DNA of 64,000 nt from Coenobita brevimanus (lineage: Eukaryota > Arthropoda > Malacostraca > Decapoda > Coenobitidae), in contig CM064632.1 in NCBI GenBank assembly GCA_032717465.1, forward strand, positions 20,886,690-20,950,689, given 5' to 3'. Position 1 is the first letter of the stretch, and every line of letters starts with the position of its first letter. The translations under genes were made by a program, and so were the position numbers. Below the pieces are notes generated by a model. That model was given only the letters and a program-made list of their open reading frames with translations, was not told the origin of the DNA and ran no database searches. Positions 34,964-46,830 of this stretch are shown one piece after another.

Positions 34964-36192
34964 CTATTGGCAACATATGAACCTGATAGTATTTTTTTTT
35001 TTTTTTTTTATGTGACCGACTCTGGGCATAGGCTTGACAGCCTGCTTTCAAGGCCCAGTAGTCCTCCTACGTACCGCACACCTCTACATGTCACCACTTC
35101 GGCGCTAACACCCACCGTCCATATTGAATACATGATAGGGCTGTCTCATTCAGGACTGGTGTATTGGTATCAGCGGGGGTATTTTTACGACATGTCGGCG
35201 GGTCTTCTGGTAGATCAGTAAAGTCCGATATTTACGAGATTCGAATCCTTAAACTGTTCCCTGCCGCAGCGGGATTTGAACCCGGGTCCGTTAGGACTGC
35301 AGGCCAACTCTCTACCGATTGAGCCACCGCCTCCCCCAAAGAGTGTGGCTTGGGTCAGGCAGTTGGTACGCCTGCAACCTGTGACTTATTCACACATTTG
35401 TTGTGTCTAGGAGGAGGATGAATGAATGGGTTACCAATCACTTCTTAAAACTGACACGTAGTTATGAATTATATATTAGAAGACTCTAGTAAAAATAACC
35501 ATAGGTATAAGTGTTTTTCATTATTGTCATAGCTCATAGCGTTGATAGGTAAACTTTAACTGCAATGATAACAAAGTGATATATAGAGAATTCCGTATCA
35601 TAGACTGATCTAGACGGTGCTCACACACCTTAAAATCGCTCCTGTCTTGCCTTGCCAGTTGGTGGAGCATACACTTCTTCAGTGTTTTATTTGATACAAA
35701 AATCAGATTGTTTCCATAAACTGTATACTGGCATTTTCTTTTTTTTTAAATTAATAAATCAAACGATGACGTGGTTATTGGCTGCTACTGCCTTCGTAAA
35801 TTATAATCTTCTCTTCCCTTTCTGCCAGCTCTCGTTGCTGGAAACTCACTCCCATCTTTCTCTCCCCCCACTCCCTCTCTCAAATCCCCTACCTCTCTCA
35901 CTCTCCCCTTCCCCCTCTAAACAGCCAGTTCCTCTAGCCTCTACCACCTGGCTCAGGGAGTGAGGTCGCAGAATCTACTTTCCTTACATCTTAAACCTAT
36001 AGTGGTTATCTGCCTTAATATCCCCACTGCTGTCATTTAGTCATCCCAATTGACAGTCTCTCTCTCTCTCTCTCTCTCTCTCAGGCTACCTCAGGCTACT
36101 GTGTGTCACCAGTCCGTAGTGCCACAGGGTGCTCTAGGGGCAGGCGAGGATAGTGTGGAAGTCACTAACCTCTAAGTCGCTGTCTCTTTAAT
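34964..36192 (+). repeat. Left terminal inverted repeat (contains SINE)
   Basis: It matches the reverse complement of 39,741-40,655 at roughly 97-98 percent by eye. Shared blocks include AAGAGTGTGGCTTGGGTCAG, GCAGAATCTACTTTCCTTAC and, at the inner end, AAGTCGCTGTCTC. The CT-rich stretch near 36,057-36,082 corresponds to a GACA array in the right arm. Confidence 0.88.
34984..35338 (-). mobile_element. tRNA-derived SINE inserted in the left TIR
   Basis: On the minus strand the head at 35,330-35,258 is tRNA-like: box A TGGCTCAATCGGTAGAG, box B GGGTTCAAATCCC, and a CCTGCAGTC segment suggesting a tRNA-Cys or Ala origin. The body runs to an A-rich tail, seen as 19 T at 34,991-35,009. The right TIR lacks this segment and reads directly from GAACCTGGTACAGTA into TAAGAGTGTGG, giving an empty-site comparison. 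A second copy lies at 37,003-37,316. Confidence 0.85.
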
Positions 36193-37002
36193 ATGTATTT
36201 GCTTACGTGCATAATAGGATAAATATAATACACTGGATGTGATGAGATTTCAGCCAAAGTTTGTACTGATATTGTTAAATTAATTAGAAAAAAAAATATA
36301 TTTTTTTCCATTAGAACTAAGGAGAGGTTTGAGGTGTCATACTGGTGTATTATTATGACCTATATATTCTATTCACTCTGCAATAATTATGATACACTGG
36401 TATGATGACAGTTGAACCATATATTTCATTCATAAGATGACTCAAATGTGTAGTAACATAACTGTAAAAACAACGTATATTGGCAATGCTGTTTCGTCAG
36501 ATCGATCTGAAATGTGTATGACTCTTGCTTGTCGTAATCTGTCGCGGCTGTGTCCCACTGGAAAGAGGCGCGCCATCTACACACGGTAACGAGAGCCTTC
36601 CACTTAGGCTCCACCTCTCCGTGGCTGACAGCTGAGTGGCGCAGTTTCCAAAAGAGGCCTGTCCAACGCACCCCAGTTGACGTGGGGCCGATACCTCCGT
36701 GGTCTAGAACGGGAGTTGGATATTTAGCCTGCATTCTCGCGCTAGGGATCGAATCTTCCAAAGAGGTGAAGTGTTCGGCTGTATGAAGGAAACCAGCATA
36801 GGTGTCGTTTATATGTTCATGATTATGATAAGTGGTCCGTTGCTCTATACGCTGAGATTACAGATGATCCTGTATAGCACATACAAAGGCATACTGGTTA
36901 ATCCTGTCTCCAGGCCAAATGGGCCATCATCATCATCAACAGCAGCAGGAGCAGCTTATAGCGGACTACTGCAAGCAGAAGGGCACTCCACACTGTAACT
37001 TA
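36193..37002. other. Interior non-coding DNA of the long-TIR element
   Basis: No transposase-like frame. At 36,695-36,780 there is a weak tRNA-like pair (CCGTGGTCTAGAAC and GGGATCGAATC), perhaps another SINE. CAT/CAG units lie at 36,923-36,960. Confidence 0.4.
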
Positions 37003-37316
37003 TTGATTTTTTGTGCGACTCAGAACATAGGGTTAAGAGCCCATTCCCTGAGGCCCAGCAGTCTTCCTGTAAACCATTCACTTCCATATAACACCATTTC
37101 GGCACTAACACCCACCGTCCATTTTAGTATGTTTCGTACTGGTGTATTAGTATTAGTTTGGGTGTTTTTGTGACATGTCAGCAGGTTTAATGGTAAATCA
37201 TTAAAGTCTGTTTTTAACGAAATACATACTCATATACTCCTCTCTGCCTCAACCAAGATACAAACCTGCGTCTATTGGAACAACAGACCTATCGACTTTG
37301 CCACCACCTCCCCCAT
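37003..37316 (-). mobile_element. Second copy of the same tRNA-derived SINE
   Basis: Colinear with 34,984-35,338. Both share GGCCCAG(T/C)AGTC, ACACCCACCGTCCAT, ACTGGTGTATT and TGACATGTC(A/G)GC(G/A)GG, and both end in the tRNA-like head ACC(G/A)CCTCCCCC. It is more diverged than the first copy: box B is CAGGTTTGTATC on the minus strand. It is therefore older. Confidence 0.8.
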
Positions 37317-37970
37317 TCAGTCCTGGTAAACAGATGATATTCATTTCCCTTCCAAGTACTCTCGTCTCTTCCTCTCATTTTATCTGCAGGTTTCAAAACC
37401 GACCTTCCATTTGTTCTCTTCCCCCTCCCCCCCAAAAAAAAAGCCCATGTCAGTTTCACCCTTATAACTCTGATGATTATATCGCTCACCATTTGTGTTA
37501 ATTCCTTTCCGTCATATACGAACAGATTAATGGTAGAATAAATTTATCTAGGTTATGCATAACCGCATGACACCGTACCAACAATATATGAGGCAATGTG
37601 TCTTTGACTGAATGACGTAAAAATTCTGCTGATTTTCCCACCATGTTTGTTAATACTGTATAACATTCATACACCACAGATGGATGATAACAGTTTTCGT
37701 GTGCCATTTATATCTGACAATACCTTGCCTGATATTCACCCTCTCCTTCAGCAGTACAGGTATGTTGTTAAAGTATCTGCATAGATAAGGTGTATGTAAT
37801 GACAATACTTTACCTAGAAAATATATTTCACATTATGCAGTCTAACTGCATATAATTGTGTAGCAGAAACAGTAATTATGACAGTTATCTAACAAGGTAA
37901 ATTCAGTGCTTTCTAAGTCTGCTGTAGACACCTTTTTTATAAATATAACATAGCTATAAACCATATGTAT
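37317..37970. other. Interior non-coding DNA of the long-TIR element
   Basis: AT-rich mixed sequence between the SINE and the transposase C-terminus. Nothing recognised. Confidence 0.45.
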
Positions 37971-39697
37971 CTAACTAGTCCATGCATCATTTGCAACAAT
38001 CACAGCCTGCTGTGTTGTTCGTTCCCCTTCTTCCCATGTGTATACCAAGTTGCTCCACAGGCTTTCGATGGGGCTCGTATCACAATCCCGACTCATCAAG
38101 TCCAGTAGTTCTAGGTTGAAGTGTTCGTCAAACCATCCCTGGGAGATGTGGGATGTGTGCATAGGGCATTTGTCATGGGCAAACAGAATCAGCCATGGGA
38201 AAGGGTACTCCTGCTCATGGAGAGAAGGCAGAAATTCCTCTTCAAGAATTTCAAGATATTTGTTCTTGTAAAAGGTCCGTCAATGGCAGACAACCCACCC
38301 CATGGAGACTACCGTACCCACACATTACGCAAGACATGCCCACTACTTGTTTTTTTAAAGATGTTTTGACCGTTGTATCTGTTATTGGGAAAATAGAACA
38401 AATGTTATTTGGTGTGTTGTTACATCCGTGCGTGTTACGCAAGGGGGTATGTGCTTAAGTAATTTTGGTTCGCCTGTAAGTCCTACCGTTTGTGGCAATG
38501 GTATGGAAATCTTACTGAACAAAATATCACAGATTATTGAATTATGGCCGAACAGGGTCATATCTCAGAAGCAAGGTCAGTTAACTTTTTTTTAAACCAG
38601 ATATAGACCAAATGTGGTAATAAAGTTGAGGATGAGGATAGGATAATGTGAATAATGTTTTAGAACCGCTTGGTTATGATTTGGTCATTTGTCTCAGCTA
38701 TTTACTCGATTTGGACAGAGCATGGGAGGGGCTAAGATCAGACAAGGATGAAGTGACTGTATTTCGAGGACAACAGTAAAGGTCAATATCAAAAATTAGG
38801 TCAACCAGGACATCTCTAGTCAAATTCCTACCAATATTCGTCGAATGGCTGAGGGTTCATACATAAAGTAACTGGATTTTACGATACTCAGTTGAAGGTA
38901 AAGGTTACAGGATAGGTTCAAAAGTTACAACCAATGACAGATTGTGTGGCACGGATGTTGCACTCTGAGCTCCTCTTATTGTTTACTTTGAAACCAACAT
39001 TGCATGCATATGGGATATGTTCTGATTTAAACAACAGGCTTAGATATGTCTTATTTAATACCTAAGTGGAATACACTCATTATATTTACCTGCAAATAAA
39101 CAGGCATGTGTGACGCCTTTTGCAATATTAAACCTTTTGTTATTCTCCTCCAGCAGTGTGTCTTCCCGCAAGTTGTTGAGGAGAATGTTTCTTGACGGTG
39201 AATATAACACGAGCCCGGTAAATAAGATCTTCCTGCACATGGTTCTCTGCAAATCTACACCTGCCCTCACAGTGCCTAGGTGTTATTTGCTGTTTTTTGG
39301 CCGGTGTCCTGTGCTGAACATCAACGACAACTCGCACAGTCTGGACAGTCACATCTAGCTGTAGTTGTTGTCATATGGCCGCCGCGTTGGTAAAAGGGTT
39401 ATTTCTGTAGTTTCTCGTATCTGTCGATCATCTTCGGCCGTGATCTTCCTTGGTGGCCATTCTCTCGGTTTGTTGTTCAGGTTTCCACTTCATACCCAAC
39501 GCGTCAGCCTTAATGACACTGTTGTCTCTGATATTCCTAGGGTATTGCCTATCTTCCTTATAGCCTTTCCACTTTCTCGCTTGCCAGCAATTCAACCTAG
39601 AAGGACGAGAGCATCTTCGTGCCGGTTCATAATTTATATTTCTGCTCTGTGCTAGGTTTGTGATAAATACAGGCAATGTCCTAAAACTGTAAAACAA
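37971..39697 (-). pseudogene. Degraded Tc1/mariner transposase
   Basis: The N-terminal region (39,697-39,400) has a frame with RPSRLNCWQARKWKG and PEQQTERMATKEDHGRR, the place of the helix-turn-helix. At 39,290-39,200 it reads AKKQQITPRHCEGRCRFAEN, the block before the first catalytic Asp, then RVIFTVKKH where the family has FTDEK, so the first Asp is lost or out of frame. At about 38,340-38,240 there is a G.GS..G..AIDGPFT-like part, and then AHDKCPMHTSHISQGWF with the second Asp. SRDCDTSPIESLW with Glu follows at 38,100-38,060. The Asp-to-Glu spacing is 35 residues by count. Several frameshifts and stops show it is inactive. Confidence 0.8.
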
Positions 39698-39740
39698 ACA
39701 GCTTCAAACGATCATTACCCATCAAAGAATACCCATCAAC

Positions 39741-40655
39741 GAGACAGCGACTTAATAGTTAGTGGCTTCTCCTTTATTCCCGCTTCCCCTTGGAGCGCCC
39801 TGTGACACTACGGACTGGTGACACACAGCTTGGGCAAGATTTGAGAGAGACAGACAGACAGACAGATAGACAGACAGACAGAGACAGACAGAGACAGAGA
39901 CAGACAGACTGTCAATTGGGATGACTAAATGACAGCAGTGGGGATATTAAGGTAGATAACCACTATAGGTTTAAGACGTAAGGAAAGTAGATTCTGCGAC
40001 CTCACTCCCTGAGCCAGGTGGTAGAGGCTAGAGGAACTGGCTGTTTAGAGGGGGAAGGGGAGAGTGAGAGAGGTAGGGGATTGAGAGAGGGAGTGGGGGG
40101 AGGGAAAGATGGGAGTGAGTTTCCAGCAACGAGAGTTGGCAGAAAGGGAAGAGAAGATTATAATTTACGAAGGCAGTAGCAGCCAATAACCACGTCATCG
40201 TGTAATTTATTAATTTAAAAAAAAGAAAATGCCAGAATACAGTTTATGGAAACAATCTGATTTTTGTATCAAATAAAACACTGAAGAAGTGTATGCTCCA
40301 CCAACTGGCAAGGCAAGACAGGAGCGATTTTAAGGTGTGTGAGCACCGTCTAGATCAGTCTATGATACGGAATTCTCTATATATCACTTTGTTATCATTG
40401 CAGTTAAAGTTTATCTATCAACGATATGAGCTATGACAATAATGAAAAACACTCATACCTATGGTTATTTTTACTAGAGTCTTCTAATATATAATTCATA
40501 GCTACGTGTCAGTTTTAAGAAGTGATTGACAACCCATTCATTCATCCTCCTCCTAGACACAACAAATGTGTGAATAAGTCACAGGTTGCAGGCGTACCAA
40601 CTGCCTGACCCAAGCCACACTCTTATACTGTACCAGGTTCATATGTTGCCAATAG
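39741..40655 (-). repeat. Right terminal inverted repeat
   Basis: Reverse complement of the left TIR without the SINE. It includes a GACA tetranucleotide array at about 39,849-39,908 where the left arm has CT repeats. The transposase N-terminus begins about 45 bp inside it. Confidence 0.88.
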
Positions 40656-40657
40656 TA

Positions 40658-40735
40658 CAGTACACAGACACAGGACAGACACAGTCGCGAAAGAGCCAAA
40701 ATATATTCCTAGACACTGGCTCACACACCGGTGGC

Positions 40736-40769
<34 letters not shown>

Positions 40770-43700
40770 TACAGCAGCCGCAAGCATGCGCACATGCACG
40801 CGCAGATATCCGCACACACGCACGCTCCAACTTTCACACACCCATACTACATTCCTCGTACATGTGTGTGTGCAGCGTGTTTGACGCTGGGGGAGGGGAC
40901 TGAATGACCAGTTATGAAAATGTAGTCAGCTGTGTGATTACAAACAGGTACTTACAGTAAGTTTCCTACGATATTCCTAGTATGGATTAATACCAGTAAC
41001 TAATATTATTACCAGAGTGTGGGTTAATTCAGACCGGCATGTGAAAAAATTATTGATAATGAAATGAACGGATAAAGGAGCCTTTACAACACTGCCTAAT
41101 TGTATATAAAAACGAAAGTGTAGGTAATAACAGAGTTGCTCTTTCTCGGGAGCTGTTTGGTTACACACTTCGTCACTTGATGCTATTGTGGCTAACGTCA
41201 GACTTATCTTTTATCTGCGGGATACCTGTTGAGGTTAAAGACTGTATTACATTTAGTTTTGTTATCCATCCCTTAAATGAAGCCTTCTTATAATTCGTTC
41301 ACTGTCAAATAAGTTGAACCTGCTATAAAGCCAATGATTAATGCTGTTAATGCTGGTGAGTGTTTACGCGTTAGGGGATGGCAGACACTCACTCGCCATC
41401 CAATAAGGGTTGCACAGTTGGTAGTAGTCCTGTTTCAGTCCATCCTTGACCATGATTCGCGTTGGTTTCTATCTTGTTAATCATGTTATTTGCTCAATGT
41501 TTACGTTCATTCCAAAAGAATTTTTTTTTTTTTTTTTTTTTTACTATTTGCCTCCCATTCCCCCGAAATAGTACAGTTAAAGAACAAGTCATTTCCTAAC
41601 CTGACCTCACTTAACCTAATCTAAACCCTAAGCAATTCAGTCGTACTAAAATAAATTCCAACCTTACCCTGATTATCGGGCTCACATCTCCCCTCCTCCC
41701 CCAAAATGCATATCCTTAAACTTTGATGAATTACATATACGTGGTCATATACAGATGTATATTTGTGAACGAGCCACTCACCTGCCCCTTCATCGCCAGA
41801 GTAATGCCAGCCCGCCTCTTCTGTACGCTTAATAGCTCCAGATCACTTCATAACACCAACACGTTACCGAAGCGCCTGAGACACGCTGTATGAACGATCT
41901 AGCACAGTATATGATTCCTGTCACAATCATTGCATGACAAGTTAGTCTATTTACTCAGGCTCATTCTTCGGTTTTCAACTCTGTGCCTTAGTATTTCAGC
42001 GTCTTTTTCTTTGCTTTGTCTATTCAAACTAGTACCTTTTTCTAGACAGATTTGCTTCCATGATTCAGTGTTATGATGTTTCATTTTGGTATATCTTTAT
42101 TCAAAGCCACTGCCTGTAATGTAATTTTATTCATAGTTCCACAACAATTGCCATAAACGCTACACTAAATTGACACAGAATAACACACAATATTCAGACC
42201 TGACAAATCGATTCAGTTCAGTGATACTCGGGGAAACAGCCTTTGTGACAGCCTCCACTCAGATACGTAGTTGTATCGAGGATTGTTTTCGAATTTGTTT
42301 GATTATGTTTTGTTTTTACGAAATACTTATAAGCTTAAAGTATCATTCACAAATTCATTACCAATGAGTGTTTCAACTACGTCTTCCAATTCACATTTCT
42401 TTATATTGGTGGACAGTTTAATACTATTTGTTACTTAGGCTAATACGGTGAATATAAACTAAGTGTCCTAGGTCTTCCAGTTCGTCATACTGTACACATG
42501 ACATGGTGACAAAAGACCACTAAATAAGTGTTTACGGGAATGCAAAAAGCTCTGGGAGAAGTGTATAGCGTCTCCAGGGAAGTACTCTGACGGAAACAAA
42601 AATGGTTCTGCTTAAATATTTTGTACTGAAGTTTTTTGTTAACAATTCCGGGAATTTGGGGGTCCCCACTCGTATACCTATCCAACCCATCCCGTCGTCT
42701 TATCCTCGATCTTCCCTTCCCTCTTCCCCTCTCCGCCTCACATACACGCTTGTAGTTCATCTTATCTTCCGTTTATGGACAAATTGTCTGGTGGTATCAA
42801 AACTGAGGCAAAAAGAACGTTATGCACTGAAAAGGTAGTCACTAACCCCTTTACTAGATGTTGTTTCAGAGTTGGATATACTCGTCTAACCACTGAAACA
42901 CGTCTCCTAAGTACAGTGAAATGATTCGATGTTATCACTACTTAATTCACTTAAACTAGGCGTATAATTGCTGAGCTGTAACAAGAGATAAACAATAGAA
43001 TACGGAGCTAGTCACGAGGAAGTGCTGTGGAAAGGATTCAGGATATTACTAATGTCTTATTCTGACGCTGAGTAACGGCAAACAGGCTGAAAAAGGCCGC
43101 ATATCTACGCCAAATTAAAGATGATGAACTATAGACATTTATAAACACTCGTCCTGGAACTGAAGGAATCAATCGAGACCATTAACTCTCATTCACGGCA
43201 GGTAATCCTCTGTTTCATGTAATCTCCTTCTTCTCCATTCTTTTTCTGTTCACTCTGATTGCTTAGTTTGTCTCCTGAGTCACACAGCCCTTCACCTTTT
43301 TCGCATTACTTTTTCCAGTCACCAGATTAACTTTCATACATAGCCTATACCTACATATGCTTTATTTTTCCCTAGTGCTGCTACAATTTCTATTCACCAA
43401 GCTAGCTTTAACATCTTCTGTATGAGAGTCTCAGTAATCACATCTTTGCTAAGGCCACGTGACACTATTTAGCTTAGAGGAGACCTACTGTAGTGATGGG
43501 GTTAAATACAATTTTCAATGAATACTGCTGTTGATGTTATTGTTGTGGCATCAGGCTCTTGCGAAAATGTGAATCCGGTAGGCTACATGTTTAAACTGTC
43601 CTCTTTCAGTCCCTCATCCTCTATTCAGGGGACAGGAAAGAAGCTGAGGGAGCTATGTATACTCAGGCAGTTGAGCCGACCCAGTGTATCGGTGCCACCA

Positions 43701-43940
43701 CAAGAATTCGTTTCTCTCCAGCACCTCTGCTTCACGATGGAGTCTATTATATTTTATACTTATTGCGTTACATGATTTTCCTCGGTTTATGAGGGATCAC
43801 TTGCATTAAAATAGATGGAACAGGATGCATCAATACTGTGTCTTCCTTTCTGGCCATTTTTCATTGGCAAAACCAGTGAAAATCAGATCCCGGTGTCACT
43901 GCCTACCAGTTACTCCCCATATATCAGTGGGGAAACAGTG
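40658..43940. other. Long non-coding stretch, no gene recognised
   Basis: An AC array at 40,738-40,767 and a T run at 41,519-41,542 are the only simple repeats of note. Short frames (for example 42,485-42,838 and 43,518-43,775) lack family similarity and splice context. Confidence 0.5.
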
Positions 43941-45237
43941 TGACGATTCCCCAGTGTGACGACGACGACGAGGAGGGCAGCGGCGGCGACGACGACAACG
44001 ATGATGATAATGATGATTATGATGATGATCGTGATACTGTTGACTAAGGTAACCACAAGGACACCCCACCATCACCCCTCACCCCTCCGCCCAGACTCCA
44101 ACAAGAGGCTATGTTTAACTGGCATCATAATTTCTGCACAAGTCTGCCTAGGTACACTGAGCCAGTCGAACGTGAGAGGGACACAGAGGAAGAGGGAGGA
44201 AAAAAGGAAAAGTACCCACCAAGATTCATTCACACAGACAGGAGAGTGATGGAGAGGAAACATGTCCACATACAAATAAGCTCCAAAGAGTATCTGAAAA
44301 TGTTCCGCCTCTACATTTAAAGCTGATGAACCGTCTGAAATTAATCTTGTGTAATCTTCATGAACGTGTATAGTTGCAGGTTTGATCAGAACAGCATGAG
44401 AAAAGATCTTTATACAAACTTTGGAATATGCTGTCTCTACAAGTGTATCTACCTAAGGAAACAACGGTCACAGCAACAATGCTCACTGTGAAATAATCAT
44501 TTTAACCTGCGTTTCAGAAGCTTTTTGGAACAAGTATGCATGCACACACGTACACAAATAGAGACAAGAATGCGCACACTCACGCGTAAACACATGTACA
44601 CATGCATTCACAAAATGTAGACCTGTACTTAGCTTATGTATTTAAACATGGATACTTGCACACATACACGCACTTACTGCGCTGTACACTGGCCATCAAA
44701 AGTTGTGTCCTGATCTAAGGCACAAAATGAATCTCCCCTAAGTGAAGTTCGAACAACGGTGCTTCGGGAGGAGGGGGATGCGAGGTGCTGGGGTGGCAGG
44801 AGAGAAGGTAAGAGGGAGGGATTGAGTGTCCGGATCCATGTGAAGCTAAGTAACAAATATTGCCAAACTCTCAATGTGATTCACTGATAAGGTTGGGCTG
44901 TAATATTGAAGTCTTACATTAATGTACGAGTATGGTCAAGCCTTCCATGAGACTGTGGGAATACGTTAATGTCAGCCTTGGTATGCTCGTAGTGAATTTC
45001 AGCCTCTGCCGTTAAGCTGTAGAGGAAACGGACAGCACGAAGTGATGAGGTAATGCAGATTACAAAGCTATCCCAGACTACCACCAACTTCGATCAAAGT
45101 AGCTCTGGGTATTATTTTGCTGTATTCTCCTGTATCTCACTTCTTCTTTCTAACATCTCTAACCCCATTTCCACCCATTCTCACATTTCCTGTCAACCTC
45201 CTACCTCTTTCCTCCCACTTCCTTACGCCTCTTCGCC
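43941..45237. other. Non-coding with GAC/GAT trinucleotides
   Basis: GAC, GGC and GAT units at 43,957-44,036 produce poly-Asp/Thr/Met frames. The rest is anonymous, with scattered ACAC words at 44,535-44,680. Confidence 0.5.
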
Positions 45238-45887
45238 TGTCATAAAGTGACTGTCATAAAAGACTGTGTGGTTCCTTTGTGGTTGAGTTATATATATATA
45301 TTTTAGACTCATGGACGAGCGGTTTTTATATCTTGGAGTAGCTTCCCATTTGTCACGTAGTGACAGGAGAGGTAAAGAATAGTATGGGACTATTTTTATT
45401 TGTCTTGGAAATATTAACAAGTCTCTCACACTGAGCGTAAGTATAGAGTCCCGTCCCACTAGCTATCTCTCTGTCTCGCTCTCTCTGTCTCTCTCTCTCT
45501 CGAGTTGCCAAGCCCTTCTCCCTGTGACCTGTCTCTTCTAAGGCCTGTCTCCTTCTGCTCCTGCCTGTTCTGTGGCTAACCTCCGTCTGAGCTCTCTTTC
45601 CTAAATTCTGGTGTAGCAGGGGTGTGTCACGTGTGTTCCTTGTGAGTGGAAAGTTCTAGCAGCCTGTGTGTGAGTATGTGTGTATGTGTGTGTATGGCCA
45701 CTAGGCGCTGTCGTGTGCCTATCAAGCATTCCTCGAGTTAAGAGTGTGTAAGCATGTTTAGCACTGCTCGATTCTCGCAGACACAATACCTTCTCATCAT
45801 CTGACTCCCTGCTTCTATCTGCCTCTCTATCTATCTATTTATCTATCTATCTATTATGATTTGCAATTATAATATGTAGTCCTGACA
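45238..45887. repeat. Left LTR
   Basis: It contains a TATATATATA box-like run (45,290-45,300), CT-rich parts and a TCTA array near 45,822-45,853. About ten substitutions from the right LTR are seen by eye, besides microsatellite length changes. Confidence 0.85.
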
Positions 45888-46149
45888 TCTGCTCGGCCGC
45901 GCGAAAATGGCGTACCATCGACAGTTAATAGTCCTAACATATTAATATATATTATATACACATTATAATGAACTTTTAAGCTAATTAAGTGAAATACATA
46001 ATATTGTAAAAGTAACATAATTGTATGAATATTGTATACATATAATATTCATAGTAAATAGTGATTATTCAGTAATATTACATTTTAAACAAGTTGTATA
46101 CATATTTGAATAAATGCATTAAAGTGAATTATTTAACTGTAATACAGTA

Positions 46150-46830
46150 TGTACTTGGGTTATTATAGTGAAATGCATACATGTGTTGGCCTTATAATTG
46201 TAGTTACATTTTGTTAATGCAACTATTACATAAGTGTCTTGGCCTTATAATTGTAGTTAAAGTTACATAAAAGTTACATCTTGTTAATGCAACTGTTAAT
46301 TGGCAAAGTGTAACATAATGCAATCGTTTGTCGTTACATAATTGTTACATATCGTTTGTAGTTACATTATTGTAGTTAAAGTTACATAAAAGTTACATCT
46401 TGTTAATGCAACTGTCACAGAAATGGTACATATTGTTTGTAGTATTGTTTGTAGTTACATAATTGTAGTTAAAGTTACATAAAAGTTACATCTTGTTAAT
46501 GCAACTGTCACAGAAATGGTACATATTGTTTGTAGTACTGTTTGTAGTTACATAATTGTAGTTAAAGTTACATAAAAGTTACATCTTGTTAATGCAACTG
46601 TTACATAAATTGGTACATATTGTTTGTAGTTACATAATTGTAGCAAGTGTAACATAATGCAATCGTTTGTCGTTACATAATTGTTACATATCGTTTGTAA
46701 GTACATAATTGTAGTTAAAGTTACATAAAAGTTACATCTTGTTAATGCAACTGTTACATAATTGGCAAAGTGTTACATAATGCAATCGTTTGTCGTTACA
46801 TAATTATAATATGGAGTTACATAATTGTAA
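46150..46830. repeat. AT-rich tandem array inside the LTR element
   Basis: Five to six units of about 95-130 bp share AGTTACATCTTGTTAATGCA, GTTAAAGTTACATAAA and a GTTTGTAGTTACATAATTGT block, some with GCAATCGTTTGTCGTTACAT. It is non-coding. Confidence 0.88.

Larger units (their letters stand above)
34964..40655 (-). mobile_element. Tc1/mariner-superfamily element with about 0.9-kb terminal inverted repeats
   Basis: The two ends are identical for CTATTGGCAACATATGAACC (34,964-34,983 forward; 40,655-40,636 reversed). Each is flanked outside by TA (34,962-34,963 and 40,656-40,657), the target duplication of this superfamily. The arms stay nearly identical for about 0.9 kb, excluding a SINE in the left arm. 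The interior has a degraded transposase reading on the minus strand from next to the right arm, then about 1.8 kb of non-coding DNA with a second SINE. The whole is about 5.7 kb. Most Tc1-like elements are 1-2 kb with short or 200-bp TIRs, so the arm length is unusual. An inverted segmental duplication that happens to flank a transposase remains possible, but the TA flanks speak against it. Confidence 0.75.

Noticed and set aside
35258..35330. Functional tRNA-Cys gene on the minus strand
   Set aside because: Box A and B are good, but the anticodon stem pairs poorly and the sequence continues into a SINE body with an A tail. A second diverged copy at 37,242-37,316 confirms a repeat family.
36426..36786. 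Overlapping frames of 78-111 codons on both strands
   Set aside because: They lie in the non-coding interior of the long-TIR element over a tRNA-like relic. No family similarity and no splice context.
34964..40655. Polinton/Maverick element because of the long inverted repeats
   Set aside because: The size is only 5.7 kb, flanks are TA rather than 6-bp duplications, and no polymerase, integrase or capsid frame is present. A Tc1-type transposase is.
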